Assembly (NCBI RefSeq): GCF_014653275.1
Contig: NZ_BNAL01000024.1
Location: 1 to 47,142, forward strand
Direction: 5' to 3'
DNA: 47,142 bases
Source of the DNA: Deinococcus piscis
GTDB lineage: Bacteria; Deinococcota; Deinococci; Deinococcales; Deinococcaceae
The notes under the pieces were generated by a model that was given only the letters and a program-made list of their open reading frames with translations, was not told where the DNA came from and did no database searches. Shown one piece after another: positions 17,098 through 29,913 of the stretch; position 1 is the stretch's first letter, and each line of letters opens with the position of its first letter. A program made the position numbers and the translations under genes.

Positions 17098-19098
17098 TTA
17101 AAGCAGCGTGACCTGGTCACCACTCACTTCGACGCGCTGCCCTTCATCCAGGTTGGTCAAGATAACTGGGGTAATCAGGCTGGGCACCTGCGGACGAATG
17201 GTGTCCAGGTCGGCCCGCAGCAGCGGCTGACCGGCCTCGACCCGGTCTCCTTGGGCCACCAGCGGCGTAAAGCCCCGGCCCTGCAAATTCACGGTGTCCA
17301 GCCCCACATGAATCAGCACTTCCAGGCCACTGTCGGTCTTCAGGCCGATGGCATGCCCAGTGGGGAAGAGGGTTTGCACCGTCCCGCTGAGCGGAGCCCT
17401 GACTTCGCCGCTGCTGGGCTCAATGGCGAACCCTGGCCCCATCGCCCCGGAGCTAAACACAGGGTCAGGCACAGCGGACAGCGGCAGCACGGTGCCGGAC
17501 AGCGGCATGACCCAGCCGTCCAAGCGGCCTGTCTGTGCGGGTGGCTCGGCCACGGCACGGGCCGGTGCCCCTACAGACTGATCCAGCGTAGACGGGTTCA
17601 GCGCTGCCGAATGACCCAGCGGCGCTTCGGCCAGAGCGGCTTGTGCGCCCGTGGCGGGCAGTGGCGCGGCGGCGCGGTCTGGATTCAGGCCGCTGCGGGC
17701 CAGGGCCAGCGTGCCCACAAAGGCCACTCCGAAGGAAATCACCATGCCCATGATGTAGTAGGGAATGGTATCGGCCCGAATAGAGATGATGCCGGGAATG
17801 CCGGCTGCGCCCAGCGCCACCGCCTTGGTGCCAAAGACTGTGATAAAGGCCGAGGCCAGGCCCGCGCCCAGCATGGCCGCGTAAAAGGGGTAGCGCAGCT
17901 TGAGGTTCACGCCGAACATCGCTGGCTCGGTGATGCCCAGCACCGCCGACACCCCAGCCGCTGAGGCCACGCCCTTCAGCTTCTGGTCACGCGTAGCCAA
18001 CATGGCCCCGAAGGTGGCTCCGCCCTGCGCCATGTTGGACATGGCCGCGATAGGGAAGATAAACGAGCCTGCCGTGCGGGCCATGTCGGCCAGCAGCTGC
18101 GTCTCGATGGCAATAAAGGAGTGGTGCATGCCAGTAATCACAATCGGCGCATAGAAGAGCCCGAACAGGCCCGCACCCAGCGGACCGGCGGTGTCGTACA
18201 GCCAGGTCAGGAAAGCTGTCAGACCGTCGCCCAGGCTGCGCGTGAGTGGGCCCACCAGCGTAAAGGTGAGCACCCCGGTGATAAACAGCGCCAGCAGCGG
18301 CGTCAGAATCAGGTCCAGCGCGGCGGGGACGATGCGGCGGAAGAACTTTTCGAGGGTGGCCAGAATCCACGACAGGACCAGCACCGGCAGCACCGTGCCC
18401 TGGTAGCCTACTTTTTCCACGCTCAGACCCAGCAGGTTCCAGGTCGGCACCGTGCCTTCCAGCTTGGCCGCGCCGTAGCCGTAGGCGTTGAGCAGGTCCG
18501 GGTGGACCATGATCATGGCGAGCGCCGCGCCCAGATACGGGTTCCCGCCAAAAATTCGGGTGGCCGAAAAGCCGATCAGGACTGGCAAAAAGACAAACGG
18601 CGCATTGGCGAACATGTTGATGATGGCGGCCAGGTCGGCGTACTGCGGGTAGGCGTCAATCAGGCTGCGGCCCTTAAAAAATAGGTCCGGTGCCACCAGC
18701 AGGTTGTTCAGGCCCATCAGCAGGCCGCCGGCCACGATGGCCGGAATAATCGGCACGAAAATGTCCGACAGCAGCTTGACCAGCCGCTGTACCGGGTTGC
18801 CCGCTTCGGCCCCCAGTGCGCCGGCTTCCTCCTTGCTAACCTCCTGCACGCCGGCCAGTCGCACGAACTCGTCGTACACCCGGTTCACGGTCCCGGTGCC
18901 CAGCACAATCTGATATTGCCCGGCGTTCGAGAAAGTGCCCTTGGTGACCGGCAGGGCGTCGAGCGCGGCTTGGTCTACCCGGCTTTCGTCGTTCAGGACC
19001 AGCCGCAGCCGGGTGGCGCAGTGGGTGGCGGCGCGGACGTTGTCGCGCCCGCCGAGTGCAGCCAGGATGTCCCCGGCGGCCTGTGTGTATTCGTTCAT
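17098..19098 (-). CDS. scrA: PTS sucrose-type permease EIIBCA
   Basis: A 666-residue PTS permease that takes up sucrose and phosphorylates it to sucrose 6-phosphate. The EIIB domain comes first, with phosphorylatable Cys27 in HCATRLRL. The EIIC membrane domain spans about 100-470, with VPIIPAIVAGGLLMG and GITEPAMFGVNLKLRYPF typical of the glucoside/sucrose class. A Pro/Ala-rich linker leads to a glucose-type EIIA domain with His582 and active His597 in LEVLIHVGLD. The start overlaps the scrK stop by four bases. Sucrose specificity rests on the scrB and scrK neighbours; trehalose or beta-glucosides are alternatives from sequence alone. EI and HPr are not encoded here. Confidence 0.9.
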   Translation of the reverse strand: MNEYTQAAGDILAALGGRDNVRAATHCATRLRLVLNDESRVDQAALDALPVTKGTFSNAGQYQIVLGTGTVNRVYDEFVRLAGVQEVSKEEAGALGAEAGNPVQRLVKLLSDIFVPIIPAIVAGGLLMGLNNLLVAPDLFFKGRSLIDAYPQYADLAAIINMFANAPFVFLPVLIGFSATRIFGGNPYLGAALAMIMVHPDLLNAYGYGAAKLEGTVPTWNLLGLSVEKVGYQGTVLPVLVLSWILATLEKFFRRIVPAALDLILTPLLALFITGVLTFTLVGPLTRSLGDGLTAFLTWLYDTAGPLGAGLFGLFYAPIVITGMHHSFIAIETQLLADMARTAGSFIFPIAAMSNMAQGGATFGAMLATRDQKLKGVASAAGVSAVLGITEPAMFGVNLKLRYPFYAAMLGAGLASAFITVFGTKAVALGAAGIPGIISIRADTIPYYIMGMVISFGVAFVGTLALARSGLNPDRAAAPLPATGAQAALAEAPLGHSAALNPSTLDQSVGAPARAVAEPPAQTGRLDGWVMPLSGTVLPLSAVPDPVFSSGAMGPGFAIEPSSGEVRAPLSGTVQTLFPTGHAIGLKTDSGLEVLIHVGLDTVNLQGRGFTPLVAQGDRVEAGQPLLRADLDTIRPQVPSLITPVILTNLDEGQRVEVSGDQVTLL

Positions 19099-20024
19099 AG
19101 GTGTTCCTCCAAAAAGTGAGCCAGCCGGGTCTGGTCCGGCAGAGCGGCCAAGGCCCCGCGCCGCAGGGTGGTCAGGGCCCCTACAGCGGCGGCCCGCCAG
19201 AGCAAATGCTGGACCGCTTCGGCGTCCAGGTCCGCGCTCAGCCGGTGCCCACGCCGCTGCATCTCAGCCAGGACTGCGCCCGTAAATGCGTCGCCCGCCC
19301 CGGTGGTGTCTACCGCCTCCACCCTGAAGCCCGGCACCTCGGCCAGCAGACCGGCGCGGGTGTGCCACTCTGCTCCGTGGGGGCCTTTGGTGTACAGCAC
19401 GTGCTGGACCTGCCCCACGAGCAGCTCGGCCACCGCGCCCGACCGGGTCACGAAGGGCAGTTCGTCGTCCGAGACCTTGACCAGGTCGGCGTGTGGCAAA
19501 AAGTCCCAGACGGCGGCGCGGCACTCTGCTGGGTCAGGCCACAGCGGCAGGCGGATGTTCAGGTCAAACGAGACTCCGGCACCAGCGGCCCGGAAGCGCC
19601 GAATGGCCTCTGCGTGCGCTTCCCGCATCGGGCCAGGCACCAGCGATACCGAGCAAAAGTGCAGCAGGTCGCCCGCCTGCGGCTGCACGTCCAGGTCGCC
19701 CGGGCCGTACAGCATGTCGGCGCTGGGGTCGCGGTAAAAGGCAAAGGACCGCTCTCCACCCTCGTCCAGCGTCACGAAGGCCAGCCCGGTTTTGGCGGTG
19801 TCCGTCCGCCGGATATGGTCGGTGTTCACGCCCGCCGCCTGCGCCGCCCGCACCAGCTGGTCGCCAAAGGCGTCGCGGCCCAGCTGCGTGATCAGGGCCG
19901 AGTGCCCGCCCAGCCGCGCTGCTGCTGCGGCCACGTTCAGCGGTGCTCCACCCGGCTGCGGCGAATAGAGGCCACCCGGCTCGGGCACGAAATCAATCAG
20001 GGCTTCTCCGATGGCGTAGATCAT
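19095..20024 (-). CDS. scrK: Fructokinase, PfkB family
   Basis: Phosphorylates the fructose released from sucrose 6-phosphate, giving fructose 6-phosphate for glycolysis; cytoplasmic. The 309 residues have the two PfkB signatures: GGAPLNVAAAAARLGG near 29-44 and VDTTGAGDAFTGAVL in the C-terminal part, where the GAGD Asp is the catalytic base. The start at 20024 (MIYAIGEALIDFVPEPGG) overlaps the scrB stop as ATGA and is preferred to an in-frame ATG 30 bases upstream. Specificity for fructose is inferred from the operon. Confidence 0.92.
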   Translation of the reverse strand: MIYAIGEALIDFVPEPGGLYSPQPGGAPLNVAAAAARLGGHSALITQLGRDAFGDQLVRAAQAAGVNTDHIRRTDTAKTGLAFVTLDEGGERSFAFYRDPSADMLYGPGDLDVQPQAGDLLHFCSVSLVPGPMREAHAEAIRRFRAAGAGVSFDLNIRLPLWPDPAECRAAVWDFLPHADLVKVSDDELPFVTRSGAVAELLVGQVQHVLYTKGPHGAEWHTRAGLLAEVPGFRVEAVDTTGAGDAFTGAVLAEMQRRGHRLSADLDAEAVQHLLWRAAAVGALTTLRRGALAALPDQTRLAHFLEEHL

Positions 20025-21478
20025 TCCGTTTCTCCCAGCGGCCAGACTGTGCATTCCCCGCTGCCCTCCCAGCGCACCCAGGCTGCGTCCGGCCCAGGGA
20101 AAATGCGCCCGCTCAGCACCTGTTCGCCGTCATTCACGAACACTTCTAGGCTGGAGGTATCGCTGAATATCCGCAGTTCACGGACCTCGTGGACCGCCAC
20201 GCGCCGGATATGGCCGCCTTTGCCGCCGTCCAGCCCTGCTTTGTCCAGCTCAGGCAGCTCACCGCTGTGGGAGCGGTCAAAGATCAACCACTCCCCGTCA
20301 AAGCTGAGCCGGGTGTAGTTCGGCCCGTCCACCCGCAGGTCCAGGCTGAATGGCCCCGCTCCCGGGCGCAGCAGCAGCTCAAAGCGCTCGCCCGCCTTCG
20401 CCTTTGCGTCTTGCGCTTCTCCGCGCAGGGCTACCAGCCCCGGCCAGGGCCGCTGCCGCAGTTGCCCGCCTTCCACGCTCAGCACACGCGGCAGGGTGAG
20501 GCAGTGCGCCCAGCCGTGCGTATCGGTGGGATAGGTCATGTCGGGCAGGCCCATCCAGCCGACCAGCAGCCGCTCGCCGCCCGCACCCAGGGTCGTCTGC
20601 GGGGCATAAAAGTCAAACCCGCCGTCCAGCTCGGCAAAGTCGCCATGCGTCAGTTGCCAGGTTTCCCGGTCCAGTTGCCCCAGCAGGTAGCCCGACTGAT
20701 AGACGTTGCGCCAGCGCTCGCCCTGGCTGGGCAGGCCCTGGGGGCAGATCAGCAGCACGTCTGCGCCGTCCAGGTGGAACAGGTCGGGGCACTCCCACAT
20801 GTAGCCGAACTCGCGCAGGCCGGTGTGCAGTTCGCCCACCAACGACCACTCACGGGCGTCGGGCGAGCGCAGCACCAGCGCCGCGCCGGTTTCATCCTCT
20901 CGCTGTGCGCCCAGCACCACGAAGAACTCGCCCTCCTCGGCCCACAGTTTCGGGTCGCGGACATGCTCGGTGTACCCGGCAGGTGGCCCGCTCAGAAACG
21001 GGGCGTCCTTGTGCAATGTGCCGTTCCAGTGGGCGGTCAGCTGGTAAGGCGTGCGCTGCCACGCCGCGTCCCGGTGATTGCCAGTGTAGGCGATCAGCAG
21101 CTCATCTTCTAGCGGCCAGGCGCTGCCCGAATACGCCCCGTGCGAGTCGTAGGGTGTATCCGGGGCGATGCCTACACCCAGATCTTCCCAGTGAAGCAGG
21201 TCAGGTGAGGTGACGTGCCGCCAGTATTTCAGCCCATGCACCGGCCCCAGCGGAAACCACTGGTAAAAGAGGTGGTACTGGCCCCGCCAGAAGCAAAAGC
21301 CGTTGGGGTCGTTGAGCAGGCCCGTCGGCGGCTGGACATGGTAGCCCTGCCGCCAGGGTGAAGCCGCCACCTGTGCCTGCAACTCGCGGAGCGTGTCCGC
21401 AGGCACCTGCTCTAGCGCGGTATAGCGTTGTTCACGGCTCCAGGCCTGAGCGCCCTGAGCCACAGGAAGAGATGTCAT
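20021..21478 (-). CDS. scrB: Sucrose-6-phosphate hydrolase (GH32)
   Basis: Splits sucrose 6-phosphate into glucose 6-phosphate and fructose in the cytoplasm. The 485-residue GH32 enzyme has the nucleophile Asp57 in LLNDPNGF, the transition-state RDP at 174-176, and the acid/base Glu229 in MWECPDLF. A C-terminal beta-sandwich domain follows, ending in SSLEVFVNDGEQVLSGR. There is no signal peptide, which fits an intracellular phosphorylated substrate. It is the first gene of the operon. No clear ribosome-binding site is visible before the ATG. Upstream GAGCA boxes suggest local control. Confidence 0.93.
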   Translation of the reverse strand: MTSLPVAQGAQAWSREQRYTALEQVPADTLRELQAQVAASPWRQGYHVQPPTGLLNDPNGFCFWRGQYHLFYQWFPLGPVHGLKYWRHVTSPDLLHWEDLGVGIAPDTPYDSHGAYSGSAWPLEDELLIAYTGNHRDAAWQRTPYQLTAHWNGTLHKDAPFLSGPPAGYTEHVRDPKLWAEEGEFFVVLGAQREDETGAALVLRSPDAREWSLVGELHTGLREFGYMWECPDLFHLDGADVLLICPQGLPSQGERWRNVYQSGYLLGQLDRETWQLTHGDFAELDGGFDFYAPQTTLGAGGERLLVGWMGLPDMTYPTDTHGWAHCLTLPRVLSVEGGQLRQRPWPGLVALRGEAQDAKAKAGERFELLLRPGAGPFSLDLRVDGPNYTRLSFDGEWLIFDRSHSGELPELDKAGLDGGKGGHIRRVAVHEVRELRIFSDTSSLEVFVNDGEQVLSGRIFPGPDAAWVRWEGSGECTVWPLGETE

Positions 21479-21499
21479 GTGGGGGTCAGCCTAGCAGGC

Positions 21500-21548
21500 G
21501 AGCAGAGCAAAATGATTAGAAATAAAGAATTCTGCTCAATTTTGCTCA
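21500..21548 (-). promoter_or_regulatory. scr operon promoter with repeated GAGCA boxes
   Basis: On the minus strand TGAGCAAAAT and TGAGCAGAAT lie in tandem (21548-21529). On the plus strand CGAGCAGAGCAAAAT (21499-21513) faces them, giving two AGCAAAAT-type half sites in inverted order about 35 bases apart. A possible -35 TTGAGC (21540-21535), a 16-base spacer and -10 TAATCA (21518-21513) lie within the same block. This looks like a repressor operator overlaying the promoter; the regulator is not in the window. Confidence 0.5.
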
Positions 21549-21561
21549 GAGTGATAAACAC

Positions 21562-21587
21562 AAAAAAGCGGCCCCGCAGGACCGCTT
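21562..21587 (-). terminator. ileS terminator
   Basis: Minus-strand AAGCGG...CCGCTT hairpin with an inner CC/GG pairing and a single bulge, followed by TTTTTTG. It lies 13 bases after the ileS stop. Confidence 0.8.
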
Positions 21588-21600
21588 CTGCCGATTGGCC

Positions 21601-24888
<3,288 letters not shown>

Positions 24889-24929
24889 GAAGGCTCCTTT
24901 TCAGCGCTGCTTCAGGGCAGACTCAGTGC

Positions 24930-25162
24930 TGGGACGCCTGCTGCGGCGCGGTACCACCCAACTTCGCCCTGGCCTGGGCCTTCATTGCAGCCCACTGACG
25001 GAGGGTGACCGGGCGGGTCTAGTCGGCGCTCCACAGGGCCTTTCTTCCGCCGGCGCGGGAGGAGATCTTCACATTCGGGCGTAGGTGTCAGGCTTGCACC
25101 GTCCCTGACTCGCTCATTCCCCGCTTTTCCGAAGCTACTGGCCTCACGTTCGCCTTGATTTG
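24930..25162 (-). ncRNA. T-box riboswitch leader of ileS
   Basis: The minus-strand leader holds a textbook T-box antiterminator. TGGG (24960-24957) is followed by the 7-base bulge TGGTACC (24956-24950), stem GCGCC, loop GCAGCA, stem GGCGT and CCCA (24933-24930). The UGGN of the bulge pairs with the free 3' end of uncharged tRNA. Upstream lies a Stem I-like region with GTCAGG/CCTGAC and a GGTGCAAGCC apical segment. An ATC isoleucine codon at 25066-25064 is the candidate specifier, though it is followed by T rather than the usual purine. No terminator with a T-run follows, so control may be translational through the AAAGGAG site. Exact ends are uncertain. Confidence 0.85.
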
Positions 25163-25168
25163 GCCCCC

Positions 25169-25177
25169 ACTCTAGCA
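25169..25177 (-). promoter_or_regulatory. ileS T-box promoter, extended -10
   Basis: Minus-strand TGCTAGAGT is an extended -10, with TAGAGT at 25174-25169. It would start the T-box leader near 25162, about 275 bases before the ileS ATG. Confidence 0.45.
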
Positions 25178-25239
25178 GAGCCTGCCTCCGGGGCAGTCCA
25201 GGTGGCATCTGCCCCAGGTGCCTGCCCGGGCAGACGCGG

Positions 25240-25245
25240 TAAACT
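25240..25245 (+). promoter_or_regulatory. Candidate tal -10
   Basis: TAAACT about 64 bases before the tal ATG. The -35 is weak. The gene has a good TAAGGAG ribosome-binding site, which fits a message with a leader. Confidence 0.4.
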
Positions 25246-25308
25246 GACCGCAGACCCATCCCCCCGACAACCTGTCAACCCAGGGCCTGCCTAAGCTAAG
25301 GAGAACCT

Positions 25309-25970
25309 ATGAAATTTTTTATTGATACCGCCGTCATGGATGAAATCCGCGAAATCCACGCCTGGGGCGTGCTGGATGGCGTGACCACCAATCCCAGCCT
25401 GATCGTCAAGTCGGGCCGGGACTTCCGCGAAGTGGTGAGCGAAATCGCTGACCTGGTGGGCGGGGCCATCTCCGCCGAGGTGACCGGCCTGACCGCCGAA
25501 GAAATGATCACCGAGGGCCGCGACATCGCCAAATGGTCCGAGCACATCGTGGTCAAGCTGCCACTGACGCCCGCCGGTCTTCAGGCCTGCCGCACCCTTA
25601 CGGGCGAGGGCATCAAGACCAACGTGACCCTGTGCTTTAGCGTGCCGCAGGCGCTGCTGGCTGCCCGCGCGGGTGCGACCTACATCAGCCCCTTTGCGGG
25701 GCGGGTGGACGACATTGGCTGGGACGGCATTGAGCTGATTCGGCAGATCAAGGAAGCCTACGTGCTGGGCGACATCGAAACCCAGGTGCTGGCGGCCAGC
25801 ATCCGCCATCCGCAGCATGTGGTGCAGTCGGCTCTGGCCGGCGCAGACGTGGCAACCATTCCCTATAAGGTCTTTACGCAGATGGTCGCCCATCCCCTGA
25901 CCGACGCCGGTATTGACGGCTTTATGAAGGACTGGGCCACCCTGGGCACGCGCCAGGAGAAACAGGCCGA

Positions 25971-25974
<4 letters not shown>
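25309..25974 (+). CDS. tal: Transaldolase, small TalC/MipB type
   Basis: Transfers a dihydroxyacetone unit between sugar phosphates in the non-oxidative pentose phosphate pathway; cytoplasmic. The 221 residues fit the short transaldolase/fructose-6-phosphate aldolase group. The N-terminus is [18 protein letters not shown] is the barrel signature, and Lys83 in HIVVKLPLT is the Schiff-base lysine. The C-terminal [12 protein letters not shown] is typical. The alternative is an FSA-type aldolase, since the two differ by few active-site residues. It follows a TAAGGAG ribosome-binding site and overlaps rho by four bases. Confidence 0.93.
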
Positions 25975-27225
<1,251 letters not shown>

Positions 27226-27233
<8 letters not shown>

Positions 27234-27987
27234 GACTCCCGCACAGGTCTTCGCACACGGCGGAGGCGTGCTGCACTGGCGCGAGTACGGCAGCGGGCCG
27301 CCACTGGTGCTGATTCACGGCCTGAGCGGCTCACGGCGTTGGTGGCGGCGCAACCTTCCGGCCTTTGCTGCGCACTTCCGGGTGTACGTGATTGAGCTGA
27401 CCGGCTACGGCTCGGCTTGGCGTCACCGCGCCCTTGGGGTAGAAGGCTCCGCCGAACTGATCGGAGCCTGGCTGGAAGCGCAGAACCTGTATGACGTGAC
27501 GCTGCTGGGCCACTCGATGGGGGGGCAGATTTCGACCATCGTGGCTGCGCGCCACTCTGAACGGCTGCGGGCGCTGGTGTTGGCCTGCGCTTCGGGCCTG
27601 CTCGAAACCGATCTGTTCCGCGCCGCCCTGCAACTGCCCCGCGCTGCCCTGACCGGGCGCTTCAGCTTTATTCCCACCGTGCTGTTCGATTCGCTGCGGG
27701 CCGGGCCCTTCAATGTGGTCCGCTCCACGCTGGACCTGCTGGGGCACCCGACAGGGGAGATGCTGCCCGCCATTGCCCTTCCTACACTGGTCATCTGGGG
27801 TGAACGCGACGCCCTGGTTCCTGCCGCTCTGGGCCGCACCCTGGCTGAGGCTCTGCCCAATGGCAAGTACGTAGAGATTCCCCGCGCCGGACACGTGGTG
27901 ATGGTGGACCAACCGGACCGCTTCAACCGTGAAGTGTTAGGGTTTCTCAACTGTCTTGGGCGTACAGAAGACTCGCAAGCCTGCTGA
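27226..27987 (+). CDS. Alpha/beta-fold hydrolase
   Basis: A 253-residue cytoplasmic alpha/beta hydrolase. The oxyanion segment is LIHGLSGS at 29-36. The nucleophile elbow is GHSMGG with Ser97. The acid is probably the Asp in WGERDALVP, and the His is in RAGHVVMVDQPDRFNREVLGF. A lid region lies at about 130-185. Candidate activities are esterase, C-C hydrolase or haloperoxidase-like; the sequence does not decide. The GTG start overlaps the end of rho by 8 bases, so it is co-transcribed with tal and rho. No functional link to them is evident. Confidence 0.85.
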
Positions 27988-28051
27988 AGCTAGGCCATCA
28001 GGTCGCTGAACGGGCGAAATTACTTTGCGAATTATAAAAATAGAGAATAGG

Positions 28052-28103
28052 AATCAAGAAGCAGAATCAAGGAGAGAATCGCATAGCGCGTGAAAATTTT
28101 CAC
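28052..28103. repeat. GAATC repeats and a 14-bp palindrome between convergent genes
   Basis: GAATCAAG occurs at 28052-28059 and 28065-28072, with GAATC again at 28077-28081. The perfect palindrome GTGAAAATTTTCAC follows at 28090-28103. The A+T-rich block separates the hydrolase from the convergent epimerase gene. No T-tailed terminator is seen. Confidence 0.5.
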
Positions 28104-28140
28104 TAATCAAATCAAAAAAAGGTGACTGGGCGGGCCTCTT

Positions 28141-29157
28141 TTATCCCACCCACTCCACGCCCCAGCCTGGACCCGGCGGCAGCTCCAGCTGTCCAGCTGT
28201 CCACTTCAGTCCAGCCACCGGATCAGCCGCCAGCAGCAGGGGAGAGTCCAAATCCACCCAGTCACACAGCGGGGCCAGCATCGCGGCGGCGGCCACGCCG
28301 AGTGAAGACTCGATCATGCAGCCAATCATGACTTCCAAGCCATACAGGCGCGCCAGCTCCAGTGCCCGCAAGGCCTGAAGGGGACCCCCCAACTTGGCCA
28401 GCTTCAGGTTCACGCCATCGAATGCCTCCGCCAAAGCGGGCACACTGCCCACCGTGTGCAAGCTCTCATCCGCAATGATCGGCAAGCGGGCCGAGCGCCG
28501 CAGCGCCGCATGTCCAGCGAGATCATCTGCGGGCAGGGGCTGCTCCAGAAATTCCACGCGGTACTCATCCAGCACGTCCAACATGCGCCGCGCCCGCGTC
28601 AGCGTCCAGGCGGCGTTGGCGTCCACCCGTAGAGTCACCGCTGGAGCCACATCACGCAGCGCGGCCAAAATGGCCTCATCCTGCGCGGTGCCCAGTTTCA
28701 CCTTCAAAATGCCGTGCCCACGGGCCACCGCCGCCTCAGCCTGGGCCGCCATTTCCGGCAGGGCGGCCAGACCGACGGTGAAGCTGCTTTCCGGCACAGG
28801 GCCGCCCGGTAGGCCCAGGACTTCGCGCACCGGACGGCCCACGCTTAGGGCACACACCTCCAGCGCGGCCATTTCTAAGGCGCACTTGGCACTCGGATGA
28901 TGTCCAAGCGCCGCGTCCAGCCGGGCCGCCAGCGTACGGAATTCCCAGGGATCACCTGCCACAGCCACCAGCCGCTCCAGCACAGCCGGGACCGTGGCCC
29001 CGGTTTCACCATAAAAGGCATTGGGGGCCGCTTCACCCCGGCCCGTGAGGCCGTCCAGGGTCCAGTCCACCCGCACCCGCTCATAGCTCGAATGGGTCCA
29101 GCGGGCAATACCAAAAGGCTGAGCGGTCTGCAACTCAAAGGGGGTCCAGGTGATCAT
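28141..29157 (-). CDS. Enolase-superfamily epimerase, probably Ala-Glu dipeptide epimerase
   Basis: A 338-residue muconate-cycloisomerase-subgroup member of the enolase superfamily. Active-site residues are clear: Lys152/Lys154 in LKVKLG, metal ligands Asp179 (RVDANAAW), Glu205 (FLEQPLP) and Asp230 (IIADES), and base Lys255 in KLAKLGG. Subgroup members include L-Ala-D/L-Glu epimerase (YkfB/YcjG), N-succinylamino acid racemase and o-succinylbenzoate synthase. The adjacent NlpC/P60 peptidase three bases upstream points to dipeptide epimerisation in murein peptide recycling, as in the ykfBC pair of Bacillus. Specificity is inference. A GGAG ribosome-binding site precedes the ATG. Confidence 0.85.
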   Translation of the reverse strand: MITWTPFELQTAQPFGIARWTHSSYERVRVDWTLDGLTGRGEAAPNAFYGETGATVPAVLERLVAVAGDPWEFRTLAARLDAALGHHPSAKCALEMAALEVCALSVGRPVREVLGLPGGPVPESSFTVGLAALPEMAAQAEAAVARGHGILKVKLGTAQDEAILAALRDVAPAVTLRVDANAAWTLTRARRMLDVLDEYRVEFLEQPLPADDLAGHAALRRSARLPIIADESLHTVGSVPALAEAFDGVNLKLAKLGGPLQALRALELARLYGLEVMIGCMIESSLGVAAAAMLAPLCDWVDLDSPLLLAADPVAGLKWTAGQLELPPGPGWGVEWVG

Positions 29158-29160
29158 TCT

Positions 29161-29913
29161 TTACTCTCCTTTCTGGGGCACTGTCTGTATACGGCCAAAG
29201 CCAAGCAGGTCACGCTCCAGCAGCTGGCCGTATTGGCCTTGGCCTAGCGTGTCTATGGCCACAGCCATGTGGTAAGAAGTGGCGTTCAGCACACGGCGGT
29301 CATCCAGCATCAACCCCACATGGCCGGGAAAAAAGGCCAGGTCGCCCGCCTGGGGCCGCTCGGCGGCGGGCAGTGCCAGACGCTGCGGCCCCGAGTCGCG
29401 TGGCAACACGGTCCCATACGCCGCGTGCAGCACCTGCATCAGCCCAGAGCAGTCCACCCCCCACGCCGAACGGCCACCCCAGCGGTACGGCGTCCCCAGA
29501 AATGCCAGCCCCAGCTCGGACAGCGTAGAGGGCAGCGGGCGAAACGCTGAACGGCTCACCCAGCCTTCCGGCCAGGCCAGGCGCTCCCAGAAGCGGCCCG
29601 GTTCACCTTCTACCACTTCACCAGAGAGCTGCACCTGACTGCCCAAGCTGAGGCGGCCCAGCACTGGAGCCGCTACAGTGGGCGCTGCGTAAACATGAGC
29701 ACGCAGCGCTGTGACCGTGGACCAGCCACCTGCTGGCACTTGCACGGCGGCGGCCCTGGCCCAGCCCTCATACCCGTCCGCAGCCAGACGCACCCGTTGC
29801 CACTCGCCCACGTGTTCCAGCAGGGTCAGCTGTTCGCCCAGCAACACTTCCGAGATGGTTTCAGCTTGCGGGTTGGGCTCCCGGTGTAAGAAAGCCTGCC
29901 TCACCGCTCGCAT
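29161..29913 (-). CDS. NlpC/P60 peptidase with SH3b domains (YkfC-like)
   Basis: A 250-residue protein with two bacterial SH3-like modules (about 1-60 and 62-125) and a C-terminal NlpC/P60 cysteine peptidase domain. Catalytic Cys155 is in WGVDCSGLM, His198 in FFPGHVGLML, and a third polar residue is probably His215. It has no signal peptide. This matches YkfC-type gamma-D-glutamyl-diamino acid endopeptidases that trim imported murein peptides in the cytoplasm, releasing the Ala-Glu dipeptide that an epimerase then converts. The ATG overlaps the upstream stop by one base (TGATG), so translation is coupled. Confidence 0.9.
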   Translation of the reverse strand: MRAVRQAFLHREPNPQAETISEVLLGEQLTLLEHVGEWQRVRLAADGYEGWARAAAVQVPAGGWSTVTALRAHVYAAPTVAAPVLGRLSLGSQVQLSGEVVEGEPGRFWERLAWPEGWVSRSAFRPLPSTLSELGLAFLGTPYRWGGRSAWGVDCSGLMQVLHAAYGTVLPRDSGPQRLALPAAERPQAGDLAFFPGHVGLMLDDRRVLNATSYHMAVAIDTLGQGQYGQLLERDLLGFGRIQTVPQKGE

